Shown: positions 21,950 through 33,172 of the stretch, piece after piece
Numbering within the stretch: position 1 is the stretch's first letter
Layout of the letters: the number at the start of each line of letters is the position of its first letter
Source: Odiellus spinosus
Lineage: Eukaryota; Arthropoda; Arachnida; Opiliones; Phalangiidae
NCBI GenBank assembly: GCA_963920705.1
Contig: CAWUCO010000284.1
Span: forward strand, 1,507,222 to 1,571,221
Direction: 5' to 3'
DNA: 64,000 nucleotides
Translations under genes and position numbers: made by a program
The notes under the pieces: model-generated
Seen by the model: the letters and a program-made list of their open reading frames with translations, nothing else
Told to the model about the DNA's origin: nothing
The model's database searches: none

Positions 21950-22270
21950 TATTGAATAATGATAATATTAAGATTTAATTTACTAATTTGAAAAATTGTA
22001 TCCGTGTTTATCACGTTGTAACTAAGCCTAAATGTCTCGAAACTCCAAACAAAAGCTCGTCTGCATCAACTTTTCATTCGCGCGCGCCATCTATCATATT
22101 GTTGAGAATTTTTAGCGCGAATTTTGAATGATTCATAACGGAAAACTTACAGAATTGAAATTTTTTCAAGTTTACGGCCGTCCGTTACGAGCTAAACGGA
22201 AATTCGTTAACTTTTCGGGGTGCGTAAACTTTACGGTAGGGAATTCGAAAATTACAGAATAGGGTCCCAG

Positions 22271-22684
22271 GCGGGAGAAAAACATTTTCTCCGTTTTGGA
22301 AACACCGTCTACCTCTGGCGGTTTTCATTAGGAACTAGGACTCTGGGTTAACGCAATGGAGAAATTAAAATGGTGTATTTCATCCTACGGTCATTGAAAA
22401 TTAATGAATTATAATTTTCTATTAACAACTCAAAAAAAGTAGTGATTTCGATTTATGATTTGAGACTATTTTTACGGGAAGCCCTCATATGAGCAGTTCC
22501 TATAAAAGCGGTTCCCAAAATAGCAGTTCTAAAAACGCAGTGTATTCAGTTCACATTACAGTTTTTCCCAAAAACGCAATGTTCCCTTTACAGCGGTTCC
22601 CGAAATAGCGGATTGAAGCACTTGATGAATTTTAGTGGGCTGTACGTACGATTTTTAGAATGTTGACCTGCATCTTATATTAGT
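22271..22684. other. Flank with short AGCGGTTCCC-type repeats
   Basis: Between about 22490 and 22620 there are several degenerate repeats of the form AGCAGTTCC / AGCGGTTCCCAAAAT / AGCGGTTCCCGAAAT. Similar words appear at 42190-42260. No coding was found. Confidence 0.4.
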
Positions 22685-22990
22685 CTACACAAGTGTTAGG
22701 TTAGACCTATATTCCCAAGGTCGGATGAAGGACGGATACTTTCAATGGTTGCTGGGTTAGCTTATGTTAGTTTAAACATCCATTCTCAAAGATTGATGAA
22801 GGACGAATCCTTCGTATAGTGTTAGGATAATTTAGGTTAGGCTACTCGTATTCAAGGTTGGATGAAGGACGGATACTTCGAAATGTTTTGGCTGGGTTAG
22901 ATTAGTATTTTTTGTTAGACACCCAAGGTTGTATACGGACGAATATTTCGAATTGGGTAAGGTTTGGCTAGGTTAGGATATACAAGATAG
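22685..22990 (+). repeat. Minisatellite of about 70-bp units (GGTTAG-rich)
   Basis: About four units of the form GGTTAG ... ATTCCCAAGGT, then GGATGAAGGACGGATACTTC and a GGCTGGGTTAG tail. The same unit makes up 40600-41165 and 41638-42160. The GGTTAGG core resembles the insect telomere repeat, but this is an interstitial, long-unit array. Confidence 0.75.
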
Positions 22991-23009
22991 ATGGCATGCC
23001 TTATACCGA

Positions 23010-25340
23010 TTTCTTTTTACCTCCCCGACTGAACTTTAGTTCAGGGGGAGGTTTTACACTGATCGTGTGTGTGTGTGTCTGTGTGTGTGTCTGTGTGTGT
23101 GTCTGTGTGTGTGTCTGTGTGTGTGTGTCACTTCCTGTGTAAGCGGATATCCTGTGTAAGCGGAAATCACGTGACCTAGCTCGTGGAGCAAAAAGTCTAG
23201 AGACGTAATCAAACCAGCTTATCGTTCAATTCCGTTTAACGGGAATTACCTCCTTTAAGCGTGGCTGCCACATTAAGTTTCAAGTGTCGTGCAATTATAT
23301 GCAACAGGACGTCTCCAATTGCATATTATCACCTTCCACCATCCACTTTACGGTCAAACCTCGATGCTGGACAGTTGAAGGCGATTATACGCAATGGGAC
23401 GTCTCCCACTGTTATAATCACCTCCGACCATCCCTACACCAAGGTCCAACCTCAAGTGTCCGATCTCAGCGGGCCATATTAGCGAGGCGTCCCTCACTAA
23501 TATAGTCCACATCAACCTTCCACTCCACTCACCTCCTCCCTCTACGGGTCTTTGTGGTGCAGTTACCGAATGCCTAGGGTTACGATAAACGTCTAGACGT
23601 TGAGAAGGGGGGGTTTTCCCCCAACTCTTCACGGTTACTCGCTCGATGAATAAAGGTTAGCGAAAGCTATATATACCCCTTTTCCATGCCCAAACTATTT
23701 TGGCCTTATGCCGCGATTTCTTTTAGTAAATTGAAGCGTATAATGCATTTAAATTTTAATTTAATATCATAATTAATAAAGAAGCTGAAAAATCAATTAA
23801 AAATTCGAGATAGTTTAGAAGATATTTAAGAAATTGTCCAAAAATTTAGTGAAATTTGACCGTTTAATACCAGCTTGAGTTGGCAACACGCGTTAAGCTG
23901 TTTTTTATATATCATTTAGTCTAAAAAGCAAAGGTATAACGGGCAGTATAGGCTAAGGCTTGCTGCAAACTTGGGGTGGATTGAAGAATCTAAATAAAGG
24001 TACGTTTACACGGGCATCCAAGATAGAAATGATATAAGATTTAAAGCTGAGGCGGATTGATACAAAATGTTAAACCTCTTAAGAAAAATGATAGTGGTGA
24101 AAGCTCTCCTTGAACAAAAGTACAGTAGGTTTCCCGTGTTTAAAAAGCAACAATTTTGAAGAAAAAATGGACATCTGATGTTGGAAAAAAAATAGGCTTC
24201 AGTTTTCTCCACTATAAAACCAAGAAACATTTCCGATTTTTTTCATAATCGAAATAAGCCGTGTACAGTGATCTTCGAGACGAGAGGAGACGAGGCCAGA
24301 CCAGACGAAAGAGAGCTATAATGACTTAAGGGAGATAATCAACCAGCATAGAATGTTATCACCATTTGAAGTCAACAGAGCAGCGACACGGCTTTCATTT
24401 ATCACAAGAAAGAGACGGCCCGGCTACGAAGAATTGAAACGTGCAAGCAGTTAGTGTTTTCGGACTTGACATATGAGATACCTACAGTCAGTAAAAGCTC
24501 GGCAGTTCTTCATACGGCCTCGTAATTGTAAACAGAAAAGGAGCTATTCTAACGGTATGGAAATTAGTCTACTTTCAGTCTTTTCAGATATTTTTTTATC
24601 GTAGGAGTGGAAGCTAACGTCTTGTAACCGGTTTGAGAATAACCTCTCATAAACCAGCTCAATCCTTGGATTCTTGCAATGACTGGGATCACTTGTATGA
24701 TGAAAATATCAGTAATGGCCCTCTGTTAGCACGTCAAATCAAGAATTTCGGACGAAAATTGTACCGGAAGTAATAATCAATCATCTACCGACAATGGGTT
24801 GTAAATGGAACATTCAGTCTAAAATATTCCTTGGTTTGTCCAAGAGGAACTTGCTACCATATCTTCGTCGTTTTCATTCCTTGTCTTCCTTGCCATCCCA
24901 GACTAAATTCTTCGTCTTTATCAAATCAGTGGATTATCAAAGATAATCACACAGTACAGCCTATACTCAAGTGTTAATTTATATTACAAGAACTTGTATT
25001 TTACATTTTTACTTATAAAATAAACATTTCATTTGGTCTGTCTATTAAGAAATCTATGCCCTGCCGCATATAATTATGGGTAACGCAGGGGTAACGCAGG
25101 ACACACTTTTGCATTCTCTGAATCCTTGAGGTTAAGGGAAAATACTTATCTCCGTAACCTAGATGGGAAATAGAGAAGTGTGATTGAAATGCACGCTGTT
25201 TCTTCTACTCTTCCAATACTCCACATTTCTTTTCATCTTTTATTTTAGGTAAGGTAAGGTTAGGTTAGGTTAAGTTAGGTTATGTTACCTTAACGTCGGG
25301 GTCGGGGAGGTTATATTTTGGTTTCCCAACTTGTTTAATT
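23010..25340 (+). repeat. Dispersed composite repeat, copy 1
   Basis: The first part (about 23010-23770) starts with ACCTCCCCGACTGAA, has a TG-rich microsatellite at 23060-23128 and then CACTTCCTGTGTAAGCGG, CTAGCTCGTGGAGCAAAAAG and ACAGGACGTCTCC. The second part (about 23860-25340) starts CGTTTAATACCAGCTTGAG and ends GGGGAGGTTATATTTTGGTT. Both recur in the same order at 59620-60262 and 60973-63030. The second copy has an extra stretch in between that completes a pair of inverted repeats. Reading frames inside are not conserved, so this is non-coding mobile DNA. Confidence 0.7.
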
Positions 25341-25640
25341 TTGCCCCGATTTGACCCCTTTTTTACAGATTTTCACCCACCTCCCTCCTCAGTTTGGGAA
25401 ACTGGGTGATTTTTTTAAACACCCCTCCCCCTGTACCCCTGCCATTTTTTCCCGACCTGCGCCCCACCACCCGCCTTTTTTTTCTCTCATCACTCGGCAC
25501 CCCCGTGGGTTACTGACCCGGTCCCCTTCTTTTCCGTCCTTTTGTCTGGATGCGTCTCAACAGGTATTTATTGTATAGGTCTGTTTCGGTCATTGAAGAA
25601 ATCCCTTCTTCGTAGTAGGCCAAGTTACTATACATGTGTA
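25341..25640. other. Pyrimidine-rich tract
   Basis: Roughly 200 bp dominated by C and T runs (CACCCACCTCCCTCC, ACACCCCTCCCCCTG). The 75-codon open frame across it is low-complexity and not believable as a gene. Confidence 0.5.
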
Positions 25641-25979
25641 AAAACGACAACCGTAGAATTTCAACACATTTATTGAGTTTAAAACTTAATTTTTTATACA
25701 GTGGTTATCCCTCAAATTTTTTTTTCAAATATTTTTTTAGCGACAGAGTTAACAAAAACTAATTTTGTCAATTTAAAGTACAAATTACGTTTTCTTTAAT
25801 TTAGCTTTCATTAAATTTATAAATAATTTCGCTAGATGTAGCGTATTTCAAGATATAGTATATCATTTCGTCGACTTTTGGTCTTCAGATATATGTCCGT
25901 AAGGTCTGTACCGCAAATAGGGTTCGTCAAATAATTCAGAGTTTAGTGTAGAAATAAAACCCTCGACGACTTTGGTCAT
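25641..25979. other. AT-rich sequence, nothing recognised
   Basis: No exon or repeat end was identified immediately before the Polinton-associated frames. Confidence 0.4.
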
Positions 25980-26363
25980 TCATCCAATCGTTCTCTTATT
26001 TCGTTTTAAAAGCTCGACGTTTTCGTTAATTCGATAAATTTCCACGCCGAGAATTTCGGCTTCAATAGGGGTAATATTGAACGTAAAATCGTCATCCGTT
26101 GATAAGGTAAATACGATACCGTCTTGTGACCCAATTGCGTAAAAGCAGTTATCGTAGTCCTTTAGTAGTCGTAGATCGTAGGTAGACGTATCGGATACCT
26201 TTGCGATCTTGAGTAGAGTTGGATAATACTTCAAAAAAACTGACCACGCTTCCATGGAGAGTGAGAAGCCTTTGATAAAATCTTTTGGTCTAATGAGGAC
26301 TTCTAATTTCATATCTGATACCAGGACAATGGTTACGTACAAGTTCTTTCCAAGCTCGTACAT
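25980..26363 (-). pseudogene. PC4-like protein part associated with the Polinton fossil
   Basis: A 127-codon frame starts YELGKNLYVTIVLV and continues KLEVLIRPKDF ... GFSLSMEAWSVFLKY. The pattern (GKN-hydrophobic strands, then a GxSL-x-W helix start) resembles the single-stranded DNA-binding PC4/p15 coactivator fold, which is also carried by some large DNA viruses and mobile elements. The rest of the frame is not recognised. The match is by eye and modest. It is treated here as cargo of a fossil element, not as a host gene, because nothing nearby resembles host exons. Confidence 0.35.
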
Positions 26364-26826
26364 GGAGTTTTATTTCTTGGTTCGTTGTTCGCGACGACTT
26401 CTTTTTAAAGACGGTCCGTTGTTTACTTCAGCAGCTTCCATCGGTCTTTTAACGGCAGTTTCCATCGAAATTTTAACGTCAACTAAGGCGTTCATAGTTA
26501 GAGAAGTACTTCTTCTGGGATGACTATTCGTAGTGACGATAAAATGCTTAGACTTCTGGTTTTTATACCTTAGTGTTGTTTAGACCCAAGTTGTGGGGGA
26601 GTACAAACCCCCATTTTTCATAACTTTCAAGTTTATTTACCAGTATAGGATATAAGATTATACCGATTCGACATAATCATTACACCGTACCTTCGTCATT
26701 AGGAAGCAATACTTTCACATTATGTTCTAGCACAATTTTTTCCACTTCTTTACGCGTCACGCGTATAACAAAGAAATCTTTTTTTTTTCTACCTCTTGTT
26801 TTTCCAACCGTTCGGGTACCGTTTTT

Positions 26827-27045
26827 CTATAATTTGACGGGGGTAGGTGTTGGAGGGCCAATTACCGCAGACATCGTAGCTATCTGTTTGTTGTTTATAA
26901 TTTGACCTTTCGCATACGCGCAGTCTGGGAATTTCAATCTGTGCTCTTTTAAGGGGTCGTCCGTACATTTCCAATCGCTTAAAATACCTTTGCAATGAAA
27001 ACATTTTACATCGTCCGTGCCGTCGTGTAAAATATAAAACCTCAC
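26827..27045 (-). pseudogene. BIR (inhibitor-of-apoptosis) domain part
   Basis: The frame gives VKCFHCKGILSDWKCTDDP then EHRLKFPDCAY, which is the zinc-binding core of a BIR repeat: CxxC, W-x-DDP, H and C in the expected spacing. BIR proteins block caspases, and IAP genes are known as cargo of baculoviruses and of adintovirus/Polinton-like elements. A single BIR is visible, and no RING finger was found beside it. Placement between other element-like frames on the same strand suggests cargo of the Polinton fossil. A stray host IAP fragment is the alternative. Confidence 0.6.
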
Positions 27046-27209
27046 CCTAGCGCTACAAATTTTGAAGTTTCGAATTCACGACCAGTCGCTAAAAGAGTAA
27101 AATCTTTGACTTTCGTCCTCCATGACGACGGCTAGATTTCTGAGGAAAAATAGCAATAGTAGTCTGTTTTTATAGGCTTGAGTTTATAAATAGTATTTAA
27201 TTTTTTTTA

Positions 27210-27793
27210 AAGTATACATTAGAAAAATAAATTTTCGCCGGCTAGGTACGTGGCGTGGGCTATGGCTCGGTCTTGGGCGCAGGGTCGAGGTCTGGGTCCC
27301 TGCCCGTGATCGTGGCGGCATCGAGAAGTGGGGAGGTCGTCGAAGGTGGCGCGGGGGCACATCACCTCGTTCAGGCGATCACGGGGTGGTTCAACTGATC
27401 TTTGAGGTAGTTAACCAACTTGTCACCTACAGAAAGCTATACGTATAGTTTAATAAGGGGTATCCTTGACTAGCAGCTACGTTTTTCCAATAATTAAATT
27501 TTAAATAACCTTTGGACCATATATGTTGAGTGGCGCGGGTGGTTTTGACCAAGAGTTCCTCCAACAGCTCGTAAGGCACGTCTCCGTGCTCGAAACGGAG
27601 GCCGTGGATGTTGGCAGTGATGTATGCGTTTTGGCTCATAGCGGCGGGCGGCAAAAACCTCGACTCGTACGATGGACCGAACGTCCACCCAACGACCAAG
27701 GGTGTCCTGGATATTGTGGCGATGGCAACTTCTTTCGGGACGTCGACGATTTCGACCGTTTAAATAATCAAATTCAATTACTACTGAAGACAT
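27210..27793 (-). pseudogene. GC-rich frame of an arthropod mobile-element-associated protein type
   Basis: Minus-strand sequence gives VVGWTFGPSYESRFLPP, then AYITANIHGLRFEHGDVPYE and WSKGYLKFNYWKN, and further on a Cys/His block (SRCRHDHGQGPRPRPCAQ). I associate this order (start VVIEFDYL, IHGL, GDVPY, KG, then a CxH..C end) with uncharacterised proteins often found near arthropod viruses and mobile elements, possibly nuclease-like. That association is from memory and unverified. Its G+C content is far above the neighbours. The copy is broken. It may be further cargo of the Polinton fossil. Confidence 0.35.
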
Positions 27794-29629
27794 ATTATTA
27801 GGTGCTTGAGTTTTAGTTGTGATACTTTTCGAGTCAGGCTAGGCTACTTTTATACGATTTTAAAATAAAATATTCAGCAGCTGGTAAGGTCAAATGCGAT
27901 TCACATTTTTTTTTTCAAAAGTTTTGATTTTCACATAAAGTATTGTTAACATTGACGATAAATCCTTTTATAAAGGCTAGAAATAATTTTGTCGTTTAAG
28001 TAGTAGTCACGAGTAAATCTTTTCACAAAGGACGCGGAACTCTTTTTTTTTAGTACGATGAATTAGCGAGCTCGGGTTCTAGACCCAGGGAGTCAAAGTA
28101 GTAGGCGTTAGCGCCTCTGTCAAAATAAAGAGCGATCAAATGGTTCCCTCGTGTCACGAGGGGTCTAGATTGGCAATATAAGAAGCTGCGGTGCGGGAGA
28201 CGGTTGCTAGGGTACACGCCTTGAAATTTTTGAGGTGGCCAAAGTGCCTTTTATTTCGATGGTTTTTATTTCTCTGCACGCGTTAGTAGCGTGTAAATTT
28301 TTATCTATTTCTAACAATGCTTGGAATTCGGAGAATACGATTGTAACGAAATATTTTAGGCTAGTTTGGTTAGGTAATAAAATAGTCGCTACAAGGTGTA
28401 ATATAAAATAATATGGTCCGGGTCTCGCCTACCTTTTCACTATTGGGAGGTGGCGAAATAAAAATAATAATAAACTGTTATCTAGGGGAATTTGTAATAA
28501 AGGATAAGTTAAATTAAAATTAAGAGAGGATTGAAGTTTGCCAAGAAAATATTTAATTATAAGACTGAATTAATGTAACTGATATCAGTTCAATAAACAC
28601 AAGTAGCATATTAAAACATAAAAATTGAAAACATAACATCAAACAATTAATACTCAAGCACATAAGGCTTTTGGATACTATTCATTAAAGCTCCTTATGT
28701 TTTTCTAAATTAAAACTTAAAGTATGCTCATAAGGCATATAGGTTTATAAAGGTTATTTAAGGCGTGTTGGCCAAGCACGAATATAAGTTTAAATAACTT
28801 TAAACAAGATACCGTTATAATTACGGATCCGTTGATGAGGTTTCCAGAGTCCTTCACGAGGGTACACAATGATATGCGCTGAATTAACCATTGTTTGTCG
28901 CTTAGAGACGCGCATTCAAAAATGCACGTTTAATTAATTTGCCGTTTTCTCGCGCGCTCCGACCTTTCCACGAACCGCGTAAACATATCGCGCTCGTACC
29001 TCGGTGAGCCCGAAGGGCACCACCGTTAATTTTTCTAACCGAAGTTATTCATGCTCCAAGAGCTTCTTCTCTTTTTCGCGCCAAATCGCGCTTATCAACC
29101 ACTGGCGCACGTGGTTCTCAAAAATACCCAACTGGGCACCAACCAATCGTGGCCTTCGAAAATGACCTCATCTCGGCACGTGTCCGAGAAGGTGAAAATC
29201 CACACTTAACAGTTTATACAAAAACACTTTTAAAATATAAATTCCAACGAAACATAGTACAAAGACAAGGCTTGGCAACCTTCAACTTTGGGGGGTTAAA
29301 AGACACAAGGCGACTAGTTGGCGAGAGCTAACGTATTGACCAAATGGATATTTTTAGAAAGTATAGTTCTTAAGCTAATAGTAAGTAAGGGGGGCTCTGC
29401 GCAGAATCCTCTCCATACCCACAGTTATTCTGAATTCCTAAAACAGGTGCGGGAGAAAAGGAGTGGACCACATGCCAAGCTTGCAACGACCAGCGTTAAA
29501 CAAGCTTGACAATAGACTTTCCATTTTCTCCCCACCAATACAATATTTAAAAAAAGTCCATGGTTTCAGTATTTAAAGGGGAACTAAAATTTTGGCCGTC
29601 ACTGTATCGAAGCCGAGCTCTAAACTCAG
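27794..29629. other. No recognised gene; probable eroded Polinton interior or later sequence
   Basis: Small open frames on the plus strand at 29149-29509 are not recognisable and overlap low-complexity sequence. No element ends were seen. Confidence 0.3.
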
Positions 29630-29632
29630 CTG

Positions 29633-30800
29633 TCATTGTCGGGTGGGATTCCAATGTCCTATTTCGCTGCCAGAATTATCGATACTTAAATAAAACGCGT
29701 TTAAGCAAAATCCCTTGGCATAATCGTTCAAAGAAATCTCAATCCCTTTGTCAGCGTAGTGCGTATCGGCCCCGGAAAAGAGCGAATAATACGACCGTTC
29801 TGAAAGAGATTTCTCAAAATCGGGCTTGAGAGGTTTCAAGGGTACTTGTTCCGAGTTCACAAAAAGTGATACATAGTTAAGTCCGAAATTGGTGAAATTG
29901 AACGGATTGCATTCGAGGTCGTCTGTCAGGCTACGGTGATTTAAGAAGCCGATAATCACTCGTTGAGGGAGTGCCCCAAATAAAGGTTATCAATAGAGGT
30001 ATTCAGTATATGAGGCGAAATAGTGAATATTTTGGTCTCCGTTCGAGTATAAGCGTAGCGGGCGGATTTTAGACTTAATGCGCGTTCGTGTGCTATTAAT
30101 ATTTAGGGAGCGACGATTATATTTGGTACGTAAAGGATGGCTTTGAACATAGAAGGCCGTCAGTCCCTGCGAGTTTTTTTCCATTAAACAAAAATTTGAT
30201 TTGGATTTGCTCAGTTTAAGTTTAAGAGGTATGCCGTTCATTAAATATTTAGGGATATTGAAAAAAACCAGGTATAAGGTAAATTTCAAATTCGCCAGAT
30301 AGATCGTAGTAAATTTTTCTTTTCAGGAACCCTTGATTTTCGGTTAATGAATTCATGTGGCCCGCGGTGTCGTTGTAGTATATGGTGGCTTGCAGATGGG
30401 AATTGGTCGCGTCGGAACCGTAAGTGGTTAAGGCTGAAATGATCCAGTTTTACGCGTAATTGTTAGCCGAAGGGGTAACTAAACAAATTTCAACTCGATC
30501 AAGCTGCGATTGGAGGTAGTTATTTACGGGTCCTAATACATCAGAGGCTGTTAAAGCGACTCCTGAAATTGTGACAATTTTGTTTCTAGTCTAGAGCATA
30601 ATTAGAGAAATATCCACGTATTCGTCGCTGACCTCAAACTCTATAGGTTGATCTCCTTTCAACGATGTTAATGGTTGTTATGTCATTGTTTTGATGGCTT
30701 CGATTGATGTTTGAATAACTTCCCCGTGTTTGACTTTGTTTATATATTTTTTTCTACTTGTTAAAATATGGCGTGGCGTTCGCAATGACAGATGGTGCTT
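29633..30800 (-). pseudogene. Polinton major capsid protein part (double jelly-roll)
   Basis: Characteristic words appear in order along the minus strand: PVNNYLQSQ, then IPKYLMNGIPLKLKLSKSKS, and NPFNFTNFGLNYVSLFVNSE with PLKPDFEKS, YYSLFSGADTHYADKG, EISLNDYAKGFCLNAF and HWNPTRQ. These are typical of the Polinton/adintovirus hexon-like major capsid protein. The part is broken and old. Confidence 0.7.
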
Positions 30801-30999
30801 AAATGACTTATAACCTTTCCTGGTGGCTCTTTTTATGTTTTTCTTTTTCATCTTTGGTGTTTTTTCACGCGTTTTTTCATTTTCCTCTTCTTTATTCCCG
30901 AGCAGTACTGTTTCCGTACCTCATCCTATGTTTCATTTGCTCTCCGTTTCGCCAATTTTTTTAAACTTTGACCCCAAATGACGTCACCGAAAACGTATG

Positions 31000-31234
31000 T
31001 ACTGGTGCCCAAGAGTTTCTTTCCTACAAATTAAGCGACGTTCAAAAGCATGTGAGCGTCGTAACGAGCGAAACGCCATAAAATACTCCCAATTCCATGC
31101 CCTCTTTGAAATGACCACCCTACGTAAAAACGACCAGCCCCAGCACCAGTTTGAGCCTGATTTAGGTAATAAGTTTTGTAACAGCATTTTTCTAAATTAG
31201 CTGTTCGCCGAATTTTTTTACATGTAGTTGACAC
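31000..31234 (-). pseudogene. Polinton pVI-like minor capsid part
   Basis: The frame contains TGAGAGRFYVGWSFQRGHGI then GSILWRFARY. This resembles the Gly-rich amphipathic start of adenovirus pVI-like, membrane-acting minor capsid proteins found between penton and hexon genes in Polinton-like elements. Its place between the penton-like and major capsid parts supports the call. Broken. Confidence 0.55.
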
Positions 31235-31264
31235 ACGAGTGTCCCGTAAGCGAATGGCGCGGGG

Positions 31265-31789
31265 TCACCCAAGTGGTCTCATATCTATCGTAATTGAATC
31301 GAAATACATTATAGCCAATGATACGTAATGAGGAGAAACGAACGTTTTCCCTATAGTGACCTCGTTGTTTCTATTTTCCACTGGGATTATACGTAATAAT
31401 GGCACTAGAGACTCGCCGACTATTTCATTTTCAATTACATCGCTGTAGATGAATAATTGCGAAGGCACGCGATAATCGATGCGTGCTTGACGAGGCGTCA
31501 GTCCCTCTACATTTTCGTGATCGTCATACCCTAAGATGGCGACTAACGTTGGGGCGACTGATAAAACTGGCATAAACTCGGCCTTGCCGTCGCATTTTAC
31601 TTGAACAAAACCCGTTAGGCTGTCAAAATGGAAACAGGCGAAGCTATTGCGACACGTCACCGAATTTTTAATTACTTGCATTATATGATCCATCGACAGA
31701 TAATGGCCGGCGGTGACGTCATGGACGAAGGATTTCATCACCTTAGACTCGTCTGTTTCGGCTTTTCGCGCCAAACGCAGGTCTTCCAT
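31265..31789 (-). pseudogene. Polinton penton-like minor capsid part
   Basis: A 174-codon frame contains RVPSQLFIYSDVIENEIVGE, SLVPLLRIIPVE, VSPHYVSLAIMYFDSI and TIDMRPLG. This VYSDIIE ... VPLLRIVP ... HYVPL ... IEIDIR pattern is the C-terminal half of penton-type single jelly-roll proteins of Polintons and adintovirus-like elements. It is the best-preserved part of the fossil. Confidence 0.65.
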
Positions 31790-31956
31790 TTGCTCTTTAA
31801 CGTCATAGAAACTGGTAGTATATTATATTTTCTACTGGAGCGCATTCCCATCTCCCGTCAAGATCAATGGAGTAAGGACGTTTAGTATTATAAGATGCCA
31901 TAGTATTACTTGGTTATAAGTCCATTGATGAATTGCTAGGCAGCGTGAGATAAAAA

Positions 31957-32958
31957 TTAGATACTCGAGACATTGTCAGCTTCGACCCAACAATTTTGAC
32001 TTTCGGAATAAAACAAACCATTTATATCATTGCCGTCGTAATCTTCTATTCTATATAAGTAAGGAGTTCTATTGCTTAAAACTCCTACGATTTTGAAAAC
32101 CTCGGTCGAAAAACCAGCTTCGTATCCTTTACGGAAAACCGACTTCACTTTACTGACACGAACGTGATCTCCTATTTTAAATTGTACTTTTTTGGTTTTT
32201 ATTTGTATACGTGGCCCGTAAATGTTCTTATACACTTTGAGGACGTTAGAGGGTTAACCTCCTTAAGAGCCATTTTTGTTGAATTATGTTTAGCGGAGTT
32301 ATAAGCGTTGTTATTCTTTTCAAGTACGTCTATATACGGTTAGTATTATTTTGGGTGAAATATTTAAACATACGATTTTTAATAGTACGGTTAAGCCTTT
32401 CAACATAAGGACAATGATGACTCTCTGACGTCATAGTATCAAATTTGATTGCACGCCTTTTGAGCAGGTTTTGAGCTTTCGAATTTAAAAATTCGGTACC
32501 GCTATCCGTGTAAAGGGCTTTGGGTTTAATCGTGTCTAAAACCCCTTCTAAAGCCGCGTTAACATCGTCCCCAGTCTTACGTTTTAAAGCGATAAAGAAC
32601 GCTTTTCGCGTAAAGCAATCAATCATCTTTAAAATGTAATTGCAACCGTCGTTAACTTTAGATAAAGGTCGCATTTCAATAAGATCAGCTTCAACACGAT
32701 CGCCTATATTTGAGACGGGTATTTTACGCCTTTAAAACTTCTTTAAAGGTGTTCGATGTAAAGTATAAACTTCGGAGCCTGCCAAAGATTCGCGAACACT
32801 TTTCCTTCTAATCCCTTTATTCTTAACCGCTTGATCCGAAATATGATGCTGGATGGCTTTCGCTTTTTTGTTCGATAGCTCTCCCGTGGCGAAACGCTGT
32901 GTTTATTTTTGACGCGTAATAAATTCGGTCTAGCATCGAACACTAATCGCTTCTTCGG
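31957..32958 (-). pseudogene. Polinton retroviral-type integrase part
   Basis: The central region reads YILKMIDCFTRKAFFIALKR, then LYTDSGTEFLNSKAQNLLKR and CPYVERLNRTIKNRMFKYF. This gives the DDE integrase signature: D in MIDCFTR, D in YTDSGTEF, E in ERLNRTIK. The C-terminal part (FKIGDHVRVSKVKSVFRKGY, LYRIEDYDG) is the SH3/chromo-like tail seen in Polinton integrases. The upstream part reaches to the TIR element at 32959. Broken. Confidence 0.8.
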
Positions 32959-33172
32959 CACTGTTAAAAAAGCGGGCTATCTAGTACCGAAAAAGGTATT
33001 TTTCGATGCATCCCCAGGCGACCCCTTTTCGTGATCATAAAATACCCCTTAAAAGAAGTACGATATAATACCTTATTATTAAGGTATCCTTTGAATCCGT
33101 TTTTTCAAAAAAATTTTTTTTTGGAACCGAAATGGGTATCTTATATAACCTAAGAAATCGTATAAATATTTC

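Larger units (their letters stand above)
18467..22267 (+). mobile_element. Complete PIF/Harbinger DNA transposon
   Basis: A 3.8-kb element bounded by the 3-bp target duplication CAG (18464-18466 and 22268-22270). Ends are GAACCCTATTCTGTAA and, inverted, GGACCCTATTCTGTAA. Subterminal motifs (AAAACTTTACGGGA, CGTTAACTTTTCGG) are repeated inside both ends and are likely transposase or partner binding sites. It carries two convergent genes, a DDE transposase (plus) and a Myb/SANT-like protein (minus), as expected for autonomous PIF/Harbinger elements. Both genes are open through all exons with GT-AG introns, so the copy looks intact and potentially active. Confidence 0.92.

Noticed and set aside
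23261-23632. Three overlapping small frames at 23.3-23.6 kb
   Set aside because: They lie in the dispersed composite repeat, and the counterpart at 59.7-60.0 kb does not keep the same frames.
25255-25290. Telomere from GGTTAGGTTAGG words
   Set aside because: Only a few imperfect units, internal position, and similar words are scattered widely in the window.
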